DNA of 64,000 bases, taken from Crotophaga sulcirostris (taxonomy: Eukaryota > Chordata > Aves > Cuculiformes > Crotophagidae). Shown one piece after another: positions 12,776 to 23,890 of this stretch. The notes beneath the pieces were generated by a model. The model was not told the origin of the DNA. It was given only the letters and a program-made list of their open reading frames with translations, and did no database searches. How positions within the stretch are numbered: the stretch's first letter is position 1; each line of letters starts with the position of its first letter. The translations under genes and the position numbers were made by a program. Where the stretch lies: NCBI GenBank assembly GCA_013397455.1, contig VYZB01000385.1:362614-426613 (forward strand), read 5' to 3'.

Positions 12776-12813
12776 GAGGCAATAACTAGGAACAGAGGCA
12801 ATAAATAGGAACA
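12776..12813. repeat. 19-bp tandem duplication next to CR1
   Basis: Two copies of a 19-base unit starting gaggcaataa lie at 12776-12794 and 12795-12813 with one mismatch (ctagg against atagg). The second copy ends directly at the left end of the internal CR1 piece. The first ten bases after the leading g (aggcaataac) recur exactly at 13197-13206, to the right of the CR1 piece. Confidence 0.85.
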
Positions 12814-13157
12814 GTGCTGGGTGAAACACTGGCTGGCTGGCCAGGCCCAAAGGGTGGTGGGGAATGGAGTTAAATCCAGTTGGAGGCCGGTCACGAGTGG
12901 CGTCCCCAGGGCTCAGTGCTGGGGCCAGTCCTGTTCAATATCAGCGATCTGGACGAGAGGATTGACTGTACCCTTAGCAAGTTTGCAGATGAGACTAAGC
13001 TGGGTTCAAGCCTTGATGTGCTTGAAGGAAGGGAGGCTCTGCAGAGGGGTCTGGGCAGGCTGGATCGATGGGCTGAAACCAATGGGATGAGGTTTACCAA
13101 GACCAAGCGTCGAGTCCTGCACGTGGGACACAACCACCCCAGGCAGCGTTACAGTTA
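12814..13157 (+). mobile_element. internal CR1 reverse-transcriptase fragment, inactive
   Basis: This is part of the second open frame of a CR1 LINE, covering the middle of the reverse transcriptase. Translated from about 12880 it shows the domain landmarks in order: a [12 protein letters not shown] block (family PQGSVLGP), a shortened I-SDLDE, the catalytic box read as FADE, and then [14 protein letters not shown] followed by [14 protein letters not shown]. In the family the catalytic box is F/YADD, so the second aspartate has changed to glutamate. There is a frameshift near 12900 (the left part reads in another frame, with one base fewer in the 'gtccccag' stretch than expected), and two to three residues are missing between LFNI and DLDE. 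The piece has lost both the endonuclease end and the 3' end, which is unusual because most CR1 copies keep the 3' end. It cannot be functional. Confidence 0.92.
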
Positions 13158-13664
13158 GGTACGTAGTTACAGGTGCAAGTGCACAAGGAAATCAGAAGGC
13201 AATAACACCATCACTATGCATTCCTACACTCCGCTCACAAACTGCACCATGGCCATCATGATCTGAGATGAGAAACCACCCCAGAAAAGCAAGCGCCAAA
13301 GGGTGTGTGTGTGTCAGTGCTCATCAGACCCAACCCTGCTCCCGTATCTGCACAATGGATTTGGTTCCTGTCCCCTATTTCCACTCACAAGCCTGCCTGC
13401 CATTTCCTGTTGCACTTTTCCAGCCTCGAGATTCCCAGTGACCTGGCATTGCCAGCAAACAGTCGGCCCTGCTAGATGCAACAAGAATTACTCTAGCTGC
13501 AAAAACAACAAAAATATCAGTGTTCATAAAAAATCCAATGCTATTCATCACTTTTTGCTTCCCTGTAATCACCCCTTGTATGTTTTGTAATCAGAACAAC
13601 AACAAAGACCACTCAGAAAACATGTTAATAAGCAAAAGAGTTTTCTGATGCTCTTTTGGGAAAA
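13158..13664. other. unique DNA between two CR1 pieces
   Basis: This short interval carries no recognised gene. It holds a (GT)n run of about 13 bases near 13302-13314 and an open frame of 95 codons with no recognised domain. The word aggcaataac at 13197-13206 repeats the sequence left of the CR1 fragment. Confidence 0.55.
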
Positions 13665-13785
13665 GTGCCTCATCCAGTCTCCCCTTAAACCTCTCCCACC
13701 TCCCTGGGCAGCGCATTCCAAGGGCCAATCACCCTTTCAGGGAAGAACTTTTTAACTTTTTCCTAATATCAAGCTGGTATTCCGC
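13665..13785 (-). mobile_element. CR1 LINE 3' region fragment, inverted
   Basis: The reverse complement reads as the region just downstream of the CR1 reverse-transcriptase frame: 'gatattaggaaaaagtt', then 'agggtgattggcc', 'gctgcccagggaggtggg' and 'ggtttaaggggagactgg'. Compared with the copy at 1-195 it lacks about 20 bases between the 'gggaggtgg' and 'gtttaaggggaga' words (the gagtcgccaaccctgg part), so it carries an internal deletion. The 3' terminal repeats are absent. It lies in opposite orientation to the internal fragment at 12814-13157, so the two are separate insertions or the result of a rearrangement. Confidence 0.88.
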
Positions 13786-14263
13786 GGTTTATATGTTAGA
13801 TATGCTGGGTTCAGAGCTGAAAAGCAGCATGAGCAAAAGGCACAAGCTGTTAATATATTTTTTTTCCTTGCAACATGCTCACAGTGCCCATTTCCACGTT
13901 ACCGCGTTCCAAAATGTCTTCTCAATGTTAAATGTCCAATAATGGCAACAAAAAACCAGTAACATGTTACAAGGATACACACTGAATCAGACAATTTAAT
14001 GAATTCATAACCTTTCATTTTATTTCCTTCCTGTGAGATAATTTTAGCCAGTGTCAATGGGATTTGTAGGATGGGGGAATGAATAGTGATCCTACTTCAA
14101 CCAATAAAACAAAATCCTAATTTTCTGTCTTTTATCTTTTCCCATTCTTTTGTGCGCCTCTTTGGCCTTGTCAAAACATATCGTTCAGTTAGAGACTAAA
14201 AATATTTTCGCATCGATTGGGGTTATTGATTTTTTTTAATCTGTACTTTGGCTTAGAGAGCTC

Positions 14264-14283
14264 GGGTGAAAGGTGAAAGTTCA
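14264..14283 (+). promoter_or_regulatory. three nuclear-receptor-like half-sites spaced by one base
   Basis: The sequence reads GGGTGA, A, AGGTGA, A, AGTTCA. Each hexamer resembles the AGGTCA half-site of nuclear receptors and each is separated by a single A, giving two overlapping DR1 elements. DR1 is the arrangement bound by HNF4, RXR homodimers, PPAR-RXR and COUP-TF. The first two hexamers carry G where the consensus has C, so affinity is uncertain. The last two approach the HNF4-type 'aggtnaaagttca' pattern. No promoter or gene is seen nearby. Confidence 0.3.
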
Positions 14284-14835
14284 CCGGCTTAGTCCGCTGT
14301 TTTATCTGGACAGCAGAAGAATGTATTGGCAGCAGATTTGATTTACCTTGTTGGTCAGCTGTAGTCACTCCAAGCACTGCAGACAAGCAGCAAGCATATT
14401 TTGCTGTCTATTTTATTGTACACTGAACTTCTTGAAGGCCCAACCTCTCTATTGATTTATCTCTCAATTTCCAGTGGCCCGTGCTTCCATTCTTATTAAC
14501 ATAAATGTATCAGAAATCAGATTCTCTCTCAAAGATATATTGATCATTTATGACTTCTGAAAAAAGTCTGATGTGATGCTATATGTTTCAGTCATTCACT
14601 AAGCCCACAAGACTCACAGATTCTGATTAACAAACAAATGGAGAGAAAAGTGCAGTGGAATGGTGTATCTTACAGTGCTGTTATAATAGAGTAGAACCTA
14701 GATGTATCTCGTGTTAATATTGAACACTTTTTTTATATTTTAAAAAATGGTTGTTATGAACAAATGTCTGTCCAATCCTTCAAGAGTCATGGTAGAAAAT
14801 TGCTGCTGATTTTCGAACAATTTTAAAATAAACTG

Positions 14836-14877
14836 TTATGAAAAGATAATTATGAAATGATTATTATGAAATATAAA
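14836..14877. repeat. three tandem copies of a 14-bp unit
   Basis: Three adjacent 14-base units all beginning TTATGAAA occupy 14836-14849, 14850-14863 and 14864-14877, with a few differences in their second halves. The surrounding sequence is AT-rich. Confidence 0.8.
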
Positions 14878-17800
14878 TTGTACCATATAGTGCTAAATAT
14901 TTGTCATTTTCTACTCCACCTGTAGGATGCACTGAACACGCTAAGCCCTTCCCTGACAAGACTTGGTTCCTTGAAGCCTTTCATACAACACCTGTTATGC
15001 AGGTAGCCGGTACATAAATACATAGAGGGGAAAGTTATTTTCCTAGAAAATGATTTTTGGAAGACATCATCAGCTAAGCCCTTGGACCGAGCCAGTAAGG
15101 CACAGTGAGTCCTGCCACTTCAGATCCTGGGGAAGCCCTGCTGGCAGAGCCAGTGAGAAAAGGAGGTGGGAATGGAAAATGTGGTGGAGTCATTCTCCTC
15201 TGAAGAGAAGTTTTTTCTGCTCTTGTGGAAAATACGTCTCACTGAAATTATTAAACTACAGCTTTCAGGCAAGCCTGTCAGGCTGAAACGGCAGACACTA
15301 AGTGAGGACATTCAGCAGGCTGCCTGAGCACTACCTGGTGAATAAGCACTGCAAGTGCGTGCACAGATTCAAAGGTAACTTAGATGATTTTCACATTTCT
15401 TAGAAAAATTCAATTTAATTAGGTGTATAAAATACACATAAGGTATCTCAAAAGACACCTTGCTGCAATTCCAGTGCTTCTTGGAGCTCACTGGGGCTGG
15501 TGCATTTTCGATCCCCTATCTTTTAGGGGGAGGGAGAAGTAGGGAGGGGTATTTTCTGCTACCTGGCCATTACCTTCTCAGAGGCAGTGAAGCAAAAGGA
15601 GCCTTCCAGGAAGGATCTGAACGAGGAGAGCACTGTGACCTTGTGGATGACAAGTGAATGCTCACACAGTGAGCAATATCAGCTCCTCATCCTCTTTGCG
15701 GCTGGAAACATCCTGGAGGGCTCTCTCAGACAAAATGCATTTCCCATCGCAAAGCAGCTTCCTGCATTCTGGATGCTTCCTACCCCTGGCAGCAGATGCT
15801 CCAAATCTGCGGCGTCAGTTTTATTTTAAGTTTCACTTTTGCCAGCAGTGTTGTGTTCTTGAATTTGACTTTGCTCTGCACTCCAAACAAATACGGAGAC
15901 TGCCTTTTCCCACTCCCTGTCTCCCCTTGGGCTCACAAGAAAAGGGAGATGCCTGAATGTTGTCCTGTCCCACTCCCTATTCCTCTACACCACGCAACGC
16001 ACAACCACAAGCTGGAACCACAAACTGAGCTTCTTTCCCTGCCACATGCTGTCACGACTTGCTATATGTTTCCTTTCACACTCGTTGTTTTCTGCTGTAT
16101 TTTTTTTAATTCTTGCATGCAAAAGGAAGAGCTGGAAAAGGCATTTTTTTCTCTGAGTGGGGGAGTCATATCAATATTGCATAATCTATCTCCATTTTCA
16201 GGAAGTCTTCATTAGATAGCCATACTGGGATCCCCAGGTGACATATAATAAAGCCCCTCTCCATGACAGGAACATATCCATTAACAAATTTTACATTTTC
16301 CTTTCTTCCGTTGCTCACCACAGAAGCAATTTCAGTAAGAGCCTGATTAAGTTTTTGCAGGACTGGAACAAGTCAAGACCAAAGGAATGAGTTACTGGGC
16401 ATTTTCTGGCTCTGAAAATTAATTTTTAAAATTCAAGTAACTTTCCAGCACAGACACTATTCTGTTTAACAGTTGTGACCACAGCCCTGCCAGGTGCCCC
16501 CAGATTTGAATCTCTTTGTTACCCAGAGCAGATAAGATACAGCAATGGTTGTTCAAACATACTGTATCAGAGACCTTTGCACAGGGTACTCCTACAGCAA
16601 AAACAATCAGTACCTGCAAAAGCTATTTGCTTTGCCTAGGCAACAGCAGGAGCTGGACATGGCGACTCACACTGTGCAGACAATGTGACTGCCTGGTATC
16701 TCAGAAGACAGTGTATTCCATTATTGTACTATATGATCCTAAATACTGTCATAAACTGCTAATATACTAATGTGTTCATAGTCTATTGATTGGTGCTGAG
16801 ACTTCTGTTCTGGGTTAGTCTAGCTCATTTGTAATACTGCATATAAGCAGAATTTCTTGGAGCACATCGCATGTAGGAAAAGGGATTCCACACATACTTT
16901 ATCTTATCATTGCAGCATTACTGTTAGAATTTCTTTTATAGTGTAATAAAAATAATTTTATTTATAAATCTCCTCACTCTCTTCAAGCATTTGGGACACA
17001 ATACAAAATTCCAGAAATAATTTAAAATGCATTTAAAATGATATTAAAGGACCACAGCCTGACCGTTTTAATAAAAAACTGATCAAGGGCGTCAAGGGGA
17101 GAGGGCAAGAGATGTTATTCGTATGAGGTCAATAACCACCACACTGAAAAGACAGTTAAAATGCTTTGAATATTCGTAAGACAAGGAGACAGAGACTGAA
17201 GGAGACCTGGAAAGGAAGAGGTGTGCTGGGCCCACTGCATGAAGCAACAACCCATCGGGGTGTACCCTGCAGGAACCACACAGGAGGAGTAGCTTTTGGA
17301 AACTTATGCCTTTCTAAGCACGACTGCTGTACTGAGATATTATTAAACTGAACACTGTTCCCCTGGAGACACTAGGTGATTGGAAGGAAAAATCTGTTGG
17401 TTTTTTTAATTACTTGGAATTGCCTGCAGAACCACCAAACACAAACTGCGCTGTGACTTATGGACAACCTTCAGCCTGGTCTTCGTTCTCAGAGCCTGTG
17501 AATGCCTTTGCCACTTATCTATCACACGTTCATATACAACTGTTTTCTGAAAATAGCATTCTTTCCACACAGTAAAGAATAAGTATGTAAATGTGAACAG
17601 TGTTCACAGTACACGGCTTCAGCACTTGGTCTTGGATATTATTGATACATACTCTACATTTGGACATTGAGGATATTATTTACACCTGCACTAAAATTTA
17701 CCATAGAAGATTACCACAGAACTGATTACACAAGAAATGCAAATATCTTTCCAGACTGTATTTGAAAAGTGTAATTAGATATTGCTGGGTTTACCTTGTA

Positions 17801-19194
17801 TTTAAGCATCTAGGGTATTCTACAGTCAGAGGCATAAGAACACCCTCAAAGAGGACAGTTTTTTTCTAGGAGAATGGGCATGTGCAGCGGGGGTTTGCAG
17901 TGTTGCATGCTGTCAGTCAAAATTTGCCAGCAATGTCATTGAAGGTCAGAGTCTCAATATCTCTGCAATCAAAGCTGACAATGACACATTCACTAGATAG
18001 ATGTAAGGAAGGCACTTTTCCACTTACTGTCCTGGAGTAATAAGTGAAAAATTAAAACTTTTCTTTTAAATATACTGCACGTATTATAACAATGTAGGTT
18101 CGGATTTTCTTCACTGAAAGGAGATGAGAATGATAAAATGGAAATTGAAGAAGCAGCACCTGTCATTTTAACTAATTGTGGCATACTGGTTTCCAGTGAT
18201 TTCCAAAAGTTCCTAGCTGTAGAATCAGACCAGAGGAAAAGCAATAAAGACCAGAAAAGCAGAAGAGAAGTTAAACTAACAGGGGTAACTTATGCATGTC
18301 AGGCGGCAAAAAAGCTTGAAAAGCTCTCACATCTACTGATGTGAGAATAGAGCCAATATTTTGTTTCTTCCGTTCATTATGTTTATATTTATGCTAATAC
18401 TTTAGTTGGGAGCACAGTGCACTTCTGAAGCAGATTTCTGATTTTTCTGCTTGCTAAGTCTCAGTTCCCCTCATTCAGCATACAGAGCTAAGCCAGAAGA
18501 TGTGCTGGAGCAGTGCACTATCAGCACTGATGGGTGTTAAGACCATAAGACCAGAGGAGAGCCAATGTGACATAAATCCCCTGAAAGTCAAGAAGTGAGA
18601 GTGCCAGGTCCTCAGCACCAACTACAGATCTCTTCCTCTTTCACTGCACCCCTTGCTGATGTACATCACAGGTACTTCAGCTTCCATGAGGCTGCCGGGA
18701 ACCAAATCTGGAGGGAGAAGCATGGCCTAAACCACCGTAATCCCAGACACAGCATGAGAGGAACCTGCCCAAATCCATATCTTCCTGGAAAGGGACCGGT
18801 GCTCAGAGCAACCCTGTCACATGGTGCAAGGAACTGTTAAATGTTAATAACAGTTAAGCACTATCAACAGTGCAGATATATCTCATTACTGATCCTGAGA
18901 CAAGGCAGTTCCCAAAGGCAGCTTTTTAAATGAGAGCTTTTTAAAAGTGCTGGATAAAACCAATTAGTTTAGGATATACTAAAGGCTGGTTAGACAGCAC
19001 TGGAGTGCAGATGCTACTTCGGTCACTGCACCTGAAGTTCATGCAGATGCTAACATAATCCATTTTATGCAACATGTCCACTGCTTGATCTATGCCAACA
19101 GAAAGGAACATGGAAGGAACTTCTCATCATCAACTAGTTCATCAGAATAAGGAAAACTGTGTGATCCCCTAAGCTGCTTTCTCTCTCTCTCCAG

Positions 19195-19990
19195 TTCACT
19201 ACAGAATTTCACCAGAACCCTTCTCTGATGGTGAGAAGTTTCGCACTCTGTGCTCCATCTGCTACTGAGTATTCAGGATCAACTTTTGAAACCCCAGCAG
19301 TGTGAGCACCTTTGTGTACAATGATGTCTGCTCTTACAAATTCATTTTTCCTTGTTTCCCTTAAACATCCTTTCAGGCTTCTGGAAGAGAAAAATTCTGT
19401 TCTTAGATGAACACAGCAGTTTCTGCTCAGGAAAAGGGGAGCTGCATTCGCGTGCATCTGACGGCTCAGCTTGGCTCTTTGCCCAGGAGTGAATTTTTTC
19501 TTAGATGATTTTAGAAATCAGTTCCACTGTTTGAATTCGATTTTCTTTACAGCAAAGACAACAAACCCCCTAAACCAAGAAACCTAATTAGGATGCTATG
19601 TAACTGCTGCTGTAATCAGCACAGCTTCTATTTATTTATAAAATGAATGTTTGCATTGCTATATAGGATTTGAAGCGAGGTAGTGTGTAAAAAGTAGTCT
19701 CCTGCTGTGCCTGGCACTGTAAAATTGCATATTGCAAAACAGGGAGCTTCTCCCAAAGAATTTCAGACTGTAGCAGGGGCCCTGTCCACTTTTTGTTATG
19801 TGACCTCAGCCATTAAGGCCCGGCCTATACACAAACGCATGGAGAGTGTTGTTTGATACTGATTTAATTAAATTGCAGCAACTTTTGAGTGGGTGTATTC
19901 ATACATCGGTTTAATTTGTGTTGATGAATTTACAGGCATGAACTAAATTTGCATAATCAGTCTTAGGCTGACATAAAAGGGTACAAGCAC
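19195..19990. other. candidate conserved non-coding stretch
   Basis: This interval begins with a micro-exon-like segment (19195-19230, see findings) and continues into sequence of a kind typical of vertebrate conserved non-coding elements: TTTAATTAAATTG at about 19863-19875, CGGTTTAATTTG near 19907-19919, and an octamer-like ATTTGCATAAT near 19947-19957. No open frame of interest is present. The case for conservation is inference from word content only. Confidence 0.3.
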
Positions 19991-20300
19991 AAAAATTGCA
20001 CCAGTTAGCTAAATGGATATAAATTAACCCCGAAGCCCTCTCTGGGCAGAAACAGGCCTCAGAAATACTATGCATCTGCAGAGAAAAGCATCCCACCAAA
20101 GCAATCCTATTTATTATTTAAGGATTAACAATATGAGATTAAAAACATGCAAACCCAATTCCAAAGTATTCCAAAGCTACTCTCTGTTGAAAGTGATCTA
20201 TTTAAAAACTCACATTTTCAAATACAGATTTGGGAGCTGCCAGTCAGCTCAGACTAACCCTGTGGCAGGAGTTCAGGTGGAGCTGGTGGGGACTGTGCTC

Positions 20301-20340
20301 CTCCCTGCACACCTGCTCCCTGCACACCTCCTCTCCACCC
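20301..20340. repeat. 15-bp tandem repeat cut by the assembly gap
   Basis: Two copies of a 15-base unit (ctccctgcacacctg, then the same with a final c) lie at 20301-20315 and 20316-20330, followed by ctctccaccc, which runs straight into the row of N. The motif is C-rich on this strand. A longer array probably fills part of the gap. Confidence 0.85.
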
Positions 20341-20390
20341 NNNNNNNNNNNNNNNNNNNNNNNNNNNNNNNNNNNNNNNNNNNNNNNNNN
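20341..20390. other. assembly gap of 50 N
   Basis: Fifty undetermined bases. The round number suggests a placeholder of unknown true length. The left flank is a tandem repeat and the right flank starts cccccgaccc, so a GC-rich variable repeat is the likely reason the assembly failed. Any translation across this point is meaningless. Confidence 0.98.
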
Positions 20391-21623
20391 CCCCCGACCC
20401 AGGACAGAGGGATGCAAAGATTGAGACCCTGCTCTGTCCTGGTCTCAGCCAATAAATAATTAATCTCAGATATAATAGGGTAACAGAGTTCTGATCAGGT
20501 GTGTGTATGAGTGTCTGAACTTTACGTTTGGTAAAGACCAACCCATGTCACACAGCTTGTATAGTAATTAAAAATCAGAATCCAATCATACTTATTTCAC
20601 CAGCAAGACCTGAAGGGACAATATAAAGTAACAGCAGGACAAAAATTGAGACAGGGACTATTAGAGTATTTAGGTAGTAGGAAAAGATGTAAATTACAAA
20701 TAATGAAGGAGAAATATTGCAGAGATCTATAATCTCTGTATGAACATTAACAACAGGCTTTTGAAATGCCAAAAAATTACACCCGTGACAAGGCAATATC
20801 ACAGTGGGAGAGGAAAAATAGTGACAAATAGTTTGTCAGAAAAGTAAGAAGCATTTGATTATCTCTCCAGCTGGGACACTGGATAGTCTCTTTATTATTG
20901 TAGTTTACAAGGCTCCAGATGGAGCTGTGCAATTGCTACAAAAAAGTAGTTTGACAACAGTTGTTCAAATTAAAAAATAGGTTCATTTTGGCTGTACTAT
21001 GCATTTTTTCTTGGGCAGTCATCTACTGAATTGCTCAAGGGATATTTTATTTCTGTGTTAATGAAAAAAAACCCCAACAACTTGATAATCATGTAAATGC
21101 ACTTTGTTGGAGCTTCAAGATAAAAGAATTTGTGTACCCATTTCAAAAACCTTCTCTGTCTCCCCCCTCCTGCCAGATATTTTCAGGTATCTGATTGGAG
21201 ATCAAGAAGGATGTTCTGTGGCAGAGCTGAACAAACATACACTGCTAACAACTTAGCAAACAATGAATACTCAGTGTTTAGTCACAGAGAAAAGATCAAC
21301 TTGTAGACTAAAATAACTGGCACACTTGTCAAAACAGGACTCTTTGTAGATGGTCGACAAACAGAAAAAGAGCAAATAACTGCATCCCAGCATTTGCTAT
21401 GAAATTTGTGCCCTCTAATTTCTAAAGCCAAATAAAACAAATCACTTCCATATCAAATATGTCTGATGAGCACCCTAAGAGCTGTGGTTAATGTGATTTT
21501 TTATCTTCCAGATACTGCGTATTTGCTGTGAACACTATGGAGTTACTTTTTAAAAATAACGTACTAGAAATGTTTTGGACTGAGAATCTTTGGAACAGTA
21601 TTTTTTATCCACAGAAAACCCCC

Positions 21624-21662
21624 TTCTTCTTCTTCTTCTTCTTCTTCTTGTTATTATTATTG
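21624..21662 (+). repeat. (TTC)n followed by (TTA)n microsatellite
   Basis: Nearly nine TTC triplets at 21624-21649 pass into four TTA/TTG-type triplets up to about 21662. The complementary strand is (GAA)n. In any forward frame it would encode a run of phenylalanine, leucine or serine, which explains the odd hydrophobic runs in open frames crossing it. Confidence 0.95.
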
Positions 21663-23744
21663 TTACTATTAAGCATGTCAGTACGGGCTGTTCACACAGA
21701 CTTTATAATGCCTCTGTTTTCAGAAGGTGCAAAACTCCTGCTGAGGCCACCAACTTTGGTTCACCTGGTGCATCAGAACCTACAACTAGTCGAGTGCCAG
21801 CACCACCATCAAGTAGTGCAAACAGTGATTACTGTGCACAAGAAACTGGACCCAGGCACTATTTATTTCCCAAAAGCCATCAAACTGTCATGGGAGCAAT
21901 CAACTTCTATACTTTGCCAATATAAGTTAGTGTCAACCCATAAAGTTCCACATCTTAATGCCAATCCTGAAACCTTTTGATACTCTGCAATGACACTTTT
22001 AAAAAAACGCAAATGTTAGCACTGGACAAATACGAGCTTCCTACGGGAAACTGGTTCTTCTTCAACAACATTGCACAAGAAACATGTTCACAGGTAAGAT
22101 TCACTGCTGGTGGACATTTGTTCATCTCCAAAAATGTGGAAGTTGTTTCACCATAAAGAAAGGGCAGTACCCTCTTTCCAGCTTCCTGCTTTACATTTCA
22201 CTTCCCACGCCTGTTTACTTTTCCTTCTCACATCTTTTCTCTTTGGGCCAGCACCTACTCTTGTGTTAGATGGACTAGGGCTTCCCTTTCAGGTGACACA
22301 ACATATTCTGCCACCAACACTTTACAGAAGTGTCTGTGTATCACAATCATTTGCTCCATGTGTTGGTTGGATGCCTCATCCCTGTTGGGCTTTCTCTTCC
22401 ATTCAGCTGCTCACCTGCCACAGTACCTTGGAAAACATTGCTAGCCAGGCAGTCAGACTGAAGATATTAATTTTATTTTACAACAGAATTGCTTTTGCTG
22501 AATATTCTGAGCACTTTCTTCCAGCTGAAGGAGTTCGTGATCTCTGCTGCCTAACTGTTGACATTTACCTGCCCTTTCTTTCATTCTCAGCTCTCTTTCT
22601 GTCATTCATGATTCTGATTCCAGAGTGACCTATTACCATTTGTCTTTTATTGCTGCACACTTCAGGAATGACCTCTTTTATGTTGATATCTGGATTCCTC
22701 TACCTTTTACACTGCCAATTCTCTACCTGGAGCACCACCTGGGCAGGGCAGCTCCCCCTGCCTCCCCACAGAGCCCCTTCAACAACCGAGGGCACGCGCT
22801 CCCCTGTTTGTCCCTGGACTGTCAGGGGAGAGCATCCATCAGGTGCTGATTTTGCAGTGGTCTGAGGTCACGTTTCTGCTGGTGGGCTGGGGGCAATCTC
22901 AGCCCCACGGAGCTGCACACAGGAGCATGCAGCAATGCTGACAGCTGGGATCATTGTCTTGCCATGGATAGTGTTGTGATGAGTCCTGCCTGCTCTGTGC
23001 TCTCAGAAAAGGAGCTGAGAAAAATCTGTCCCTTTCTTCAGGCAGCTCTGTCTCCATAGAAATATCTAAGGTTGTTTTACAGAGAGATATGCAACATGGG
23101 TGAATGCCATCCAGAGCTGCAGACTATGGAGTGGAAGAAGGAAGAATCCTTTTATTTAAGTACAAATTTTAATCTATAGCTGGGGCAAATGGAGGGTGAA
23201 AATGCATTAGGTAAGGTTACAAGTTTGCTTGACTCAGCTAATCAATAACTAAGTAAAGAAGATTCTCTAACCATGGAGAAAACAAATTTATTCACTTGCA
23301 AAGGAACTGGGAGGTGCTTCCAATGATGTTTTGTATACAAATGTCTTTGGACTTTGTTCAAATGACGTTCTTTATATTAAGTGCACACTGATAATCTCAG
23401 TATGGTAACTGATGACAGCCTTTTCACAGTGTTGAGTTAAACAGAGCAGATATGTCTAAGAGTAAATGAGCTAAACAGAACAGAGAATGCTTCTGTAACC
23501 GTTCTCAGGTAGATTCTTCTGCACAGCTCATTAGCTACCTAGCACAGCAAAATGCATGTATTCTCCCTTCCCATTATGGTTTTAATTGAGAGCTTATGAC
23601 ACAACACTGTTCAGGGAAAGATTTCAACAACCTTTTCCCCATGGCTGCATGACAATGGTGTATTTTTTTCCCTTACAAAATCTATTTCTTTGTACTTTTC
23701 TCTTTTGTACTTTTGGTACATCACTCTCCAAGGGCTTAATATCT

Positions 23745-23890
23745 TAATGTCCCTTTTACAGAGCAGGAGAATCAGTCAAAGACTAAGTAATCTGCCTAAG
23801 ATCACAGAGAAAGGCTGTGGGAGCATCACACTGAGACCTGAGGTCTCCAGAATCCTATTACTATGCTCTAACCCCAAGACCATCCTACCT
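23745..23890 (-). mobile_element. MIR SINE, best-preserved copy
   Basis: On the plus strand the order of words follows the reverse complement of MIR closely: 'cccttttacagagcaggaga', 'gactaagtaatctgcctaag', 'atcacagagaaaggctgtgg', 'gagacctgaggtctcc' and 'ctatgctctaaccccaagac', ending 'catcctacct'. These correspond to the MIR phrases for 'ccccattttacagatgagg', 'aagtaacttgcccaagg', 'tcacacagctagt', 'gaacccaggtctgtctg', and the tRNA-derived head 'ctcttaaccactatgctatcctgcct'. Roughly 145 bases of the 260-base element remain, from the centre to the tRNA-like 5' end. MIRs are far commoner in mammals than in birds, so a copy this readable is notable. It is a fossil with no coding capacity. Confidence 0.85.

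Larger units (their letters stand above)
13786..19190. other. unique AT-rich DNA, no gene seen
   Basis: I see no coding exon. The stretch contains a triple half-site array at 14264-14283 and a 14-bp tandem triplet at 14836-14877, listed separately, and a direct repeat of the 11-base word atttaaaatgc/a at 17020-17041. The longest open frame (139 codons, 15796-16215) lies in a pyrimidine-rich stretch, which is naturally poor in stops, and shows no domain. Confidence 0.6.

Noticed and set aside
20070..20541. Open frames of 64-129 codons across the N gap
   Set aside because: The translation runs through undetermined bases and is an artefact.
21528..21980. 150-codon frame with a phenylalanine/leucine run as a membrane protein
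   Set aside because: The hydrophobic run is the (TTC)n/(TTA)n microsatellite, the frame starts with GTG, and there is no further support.
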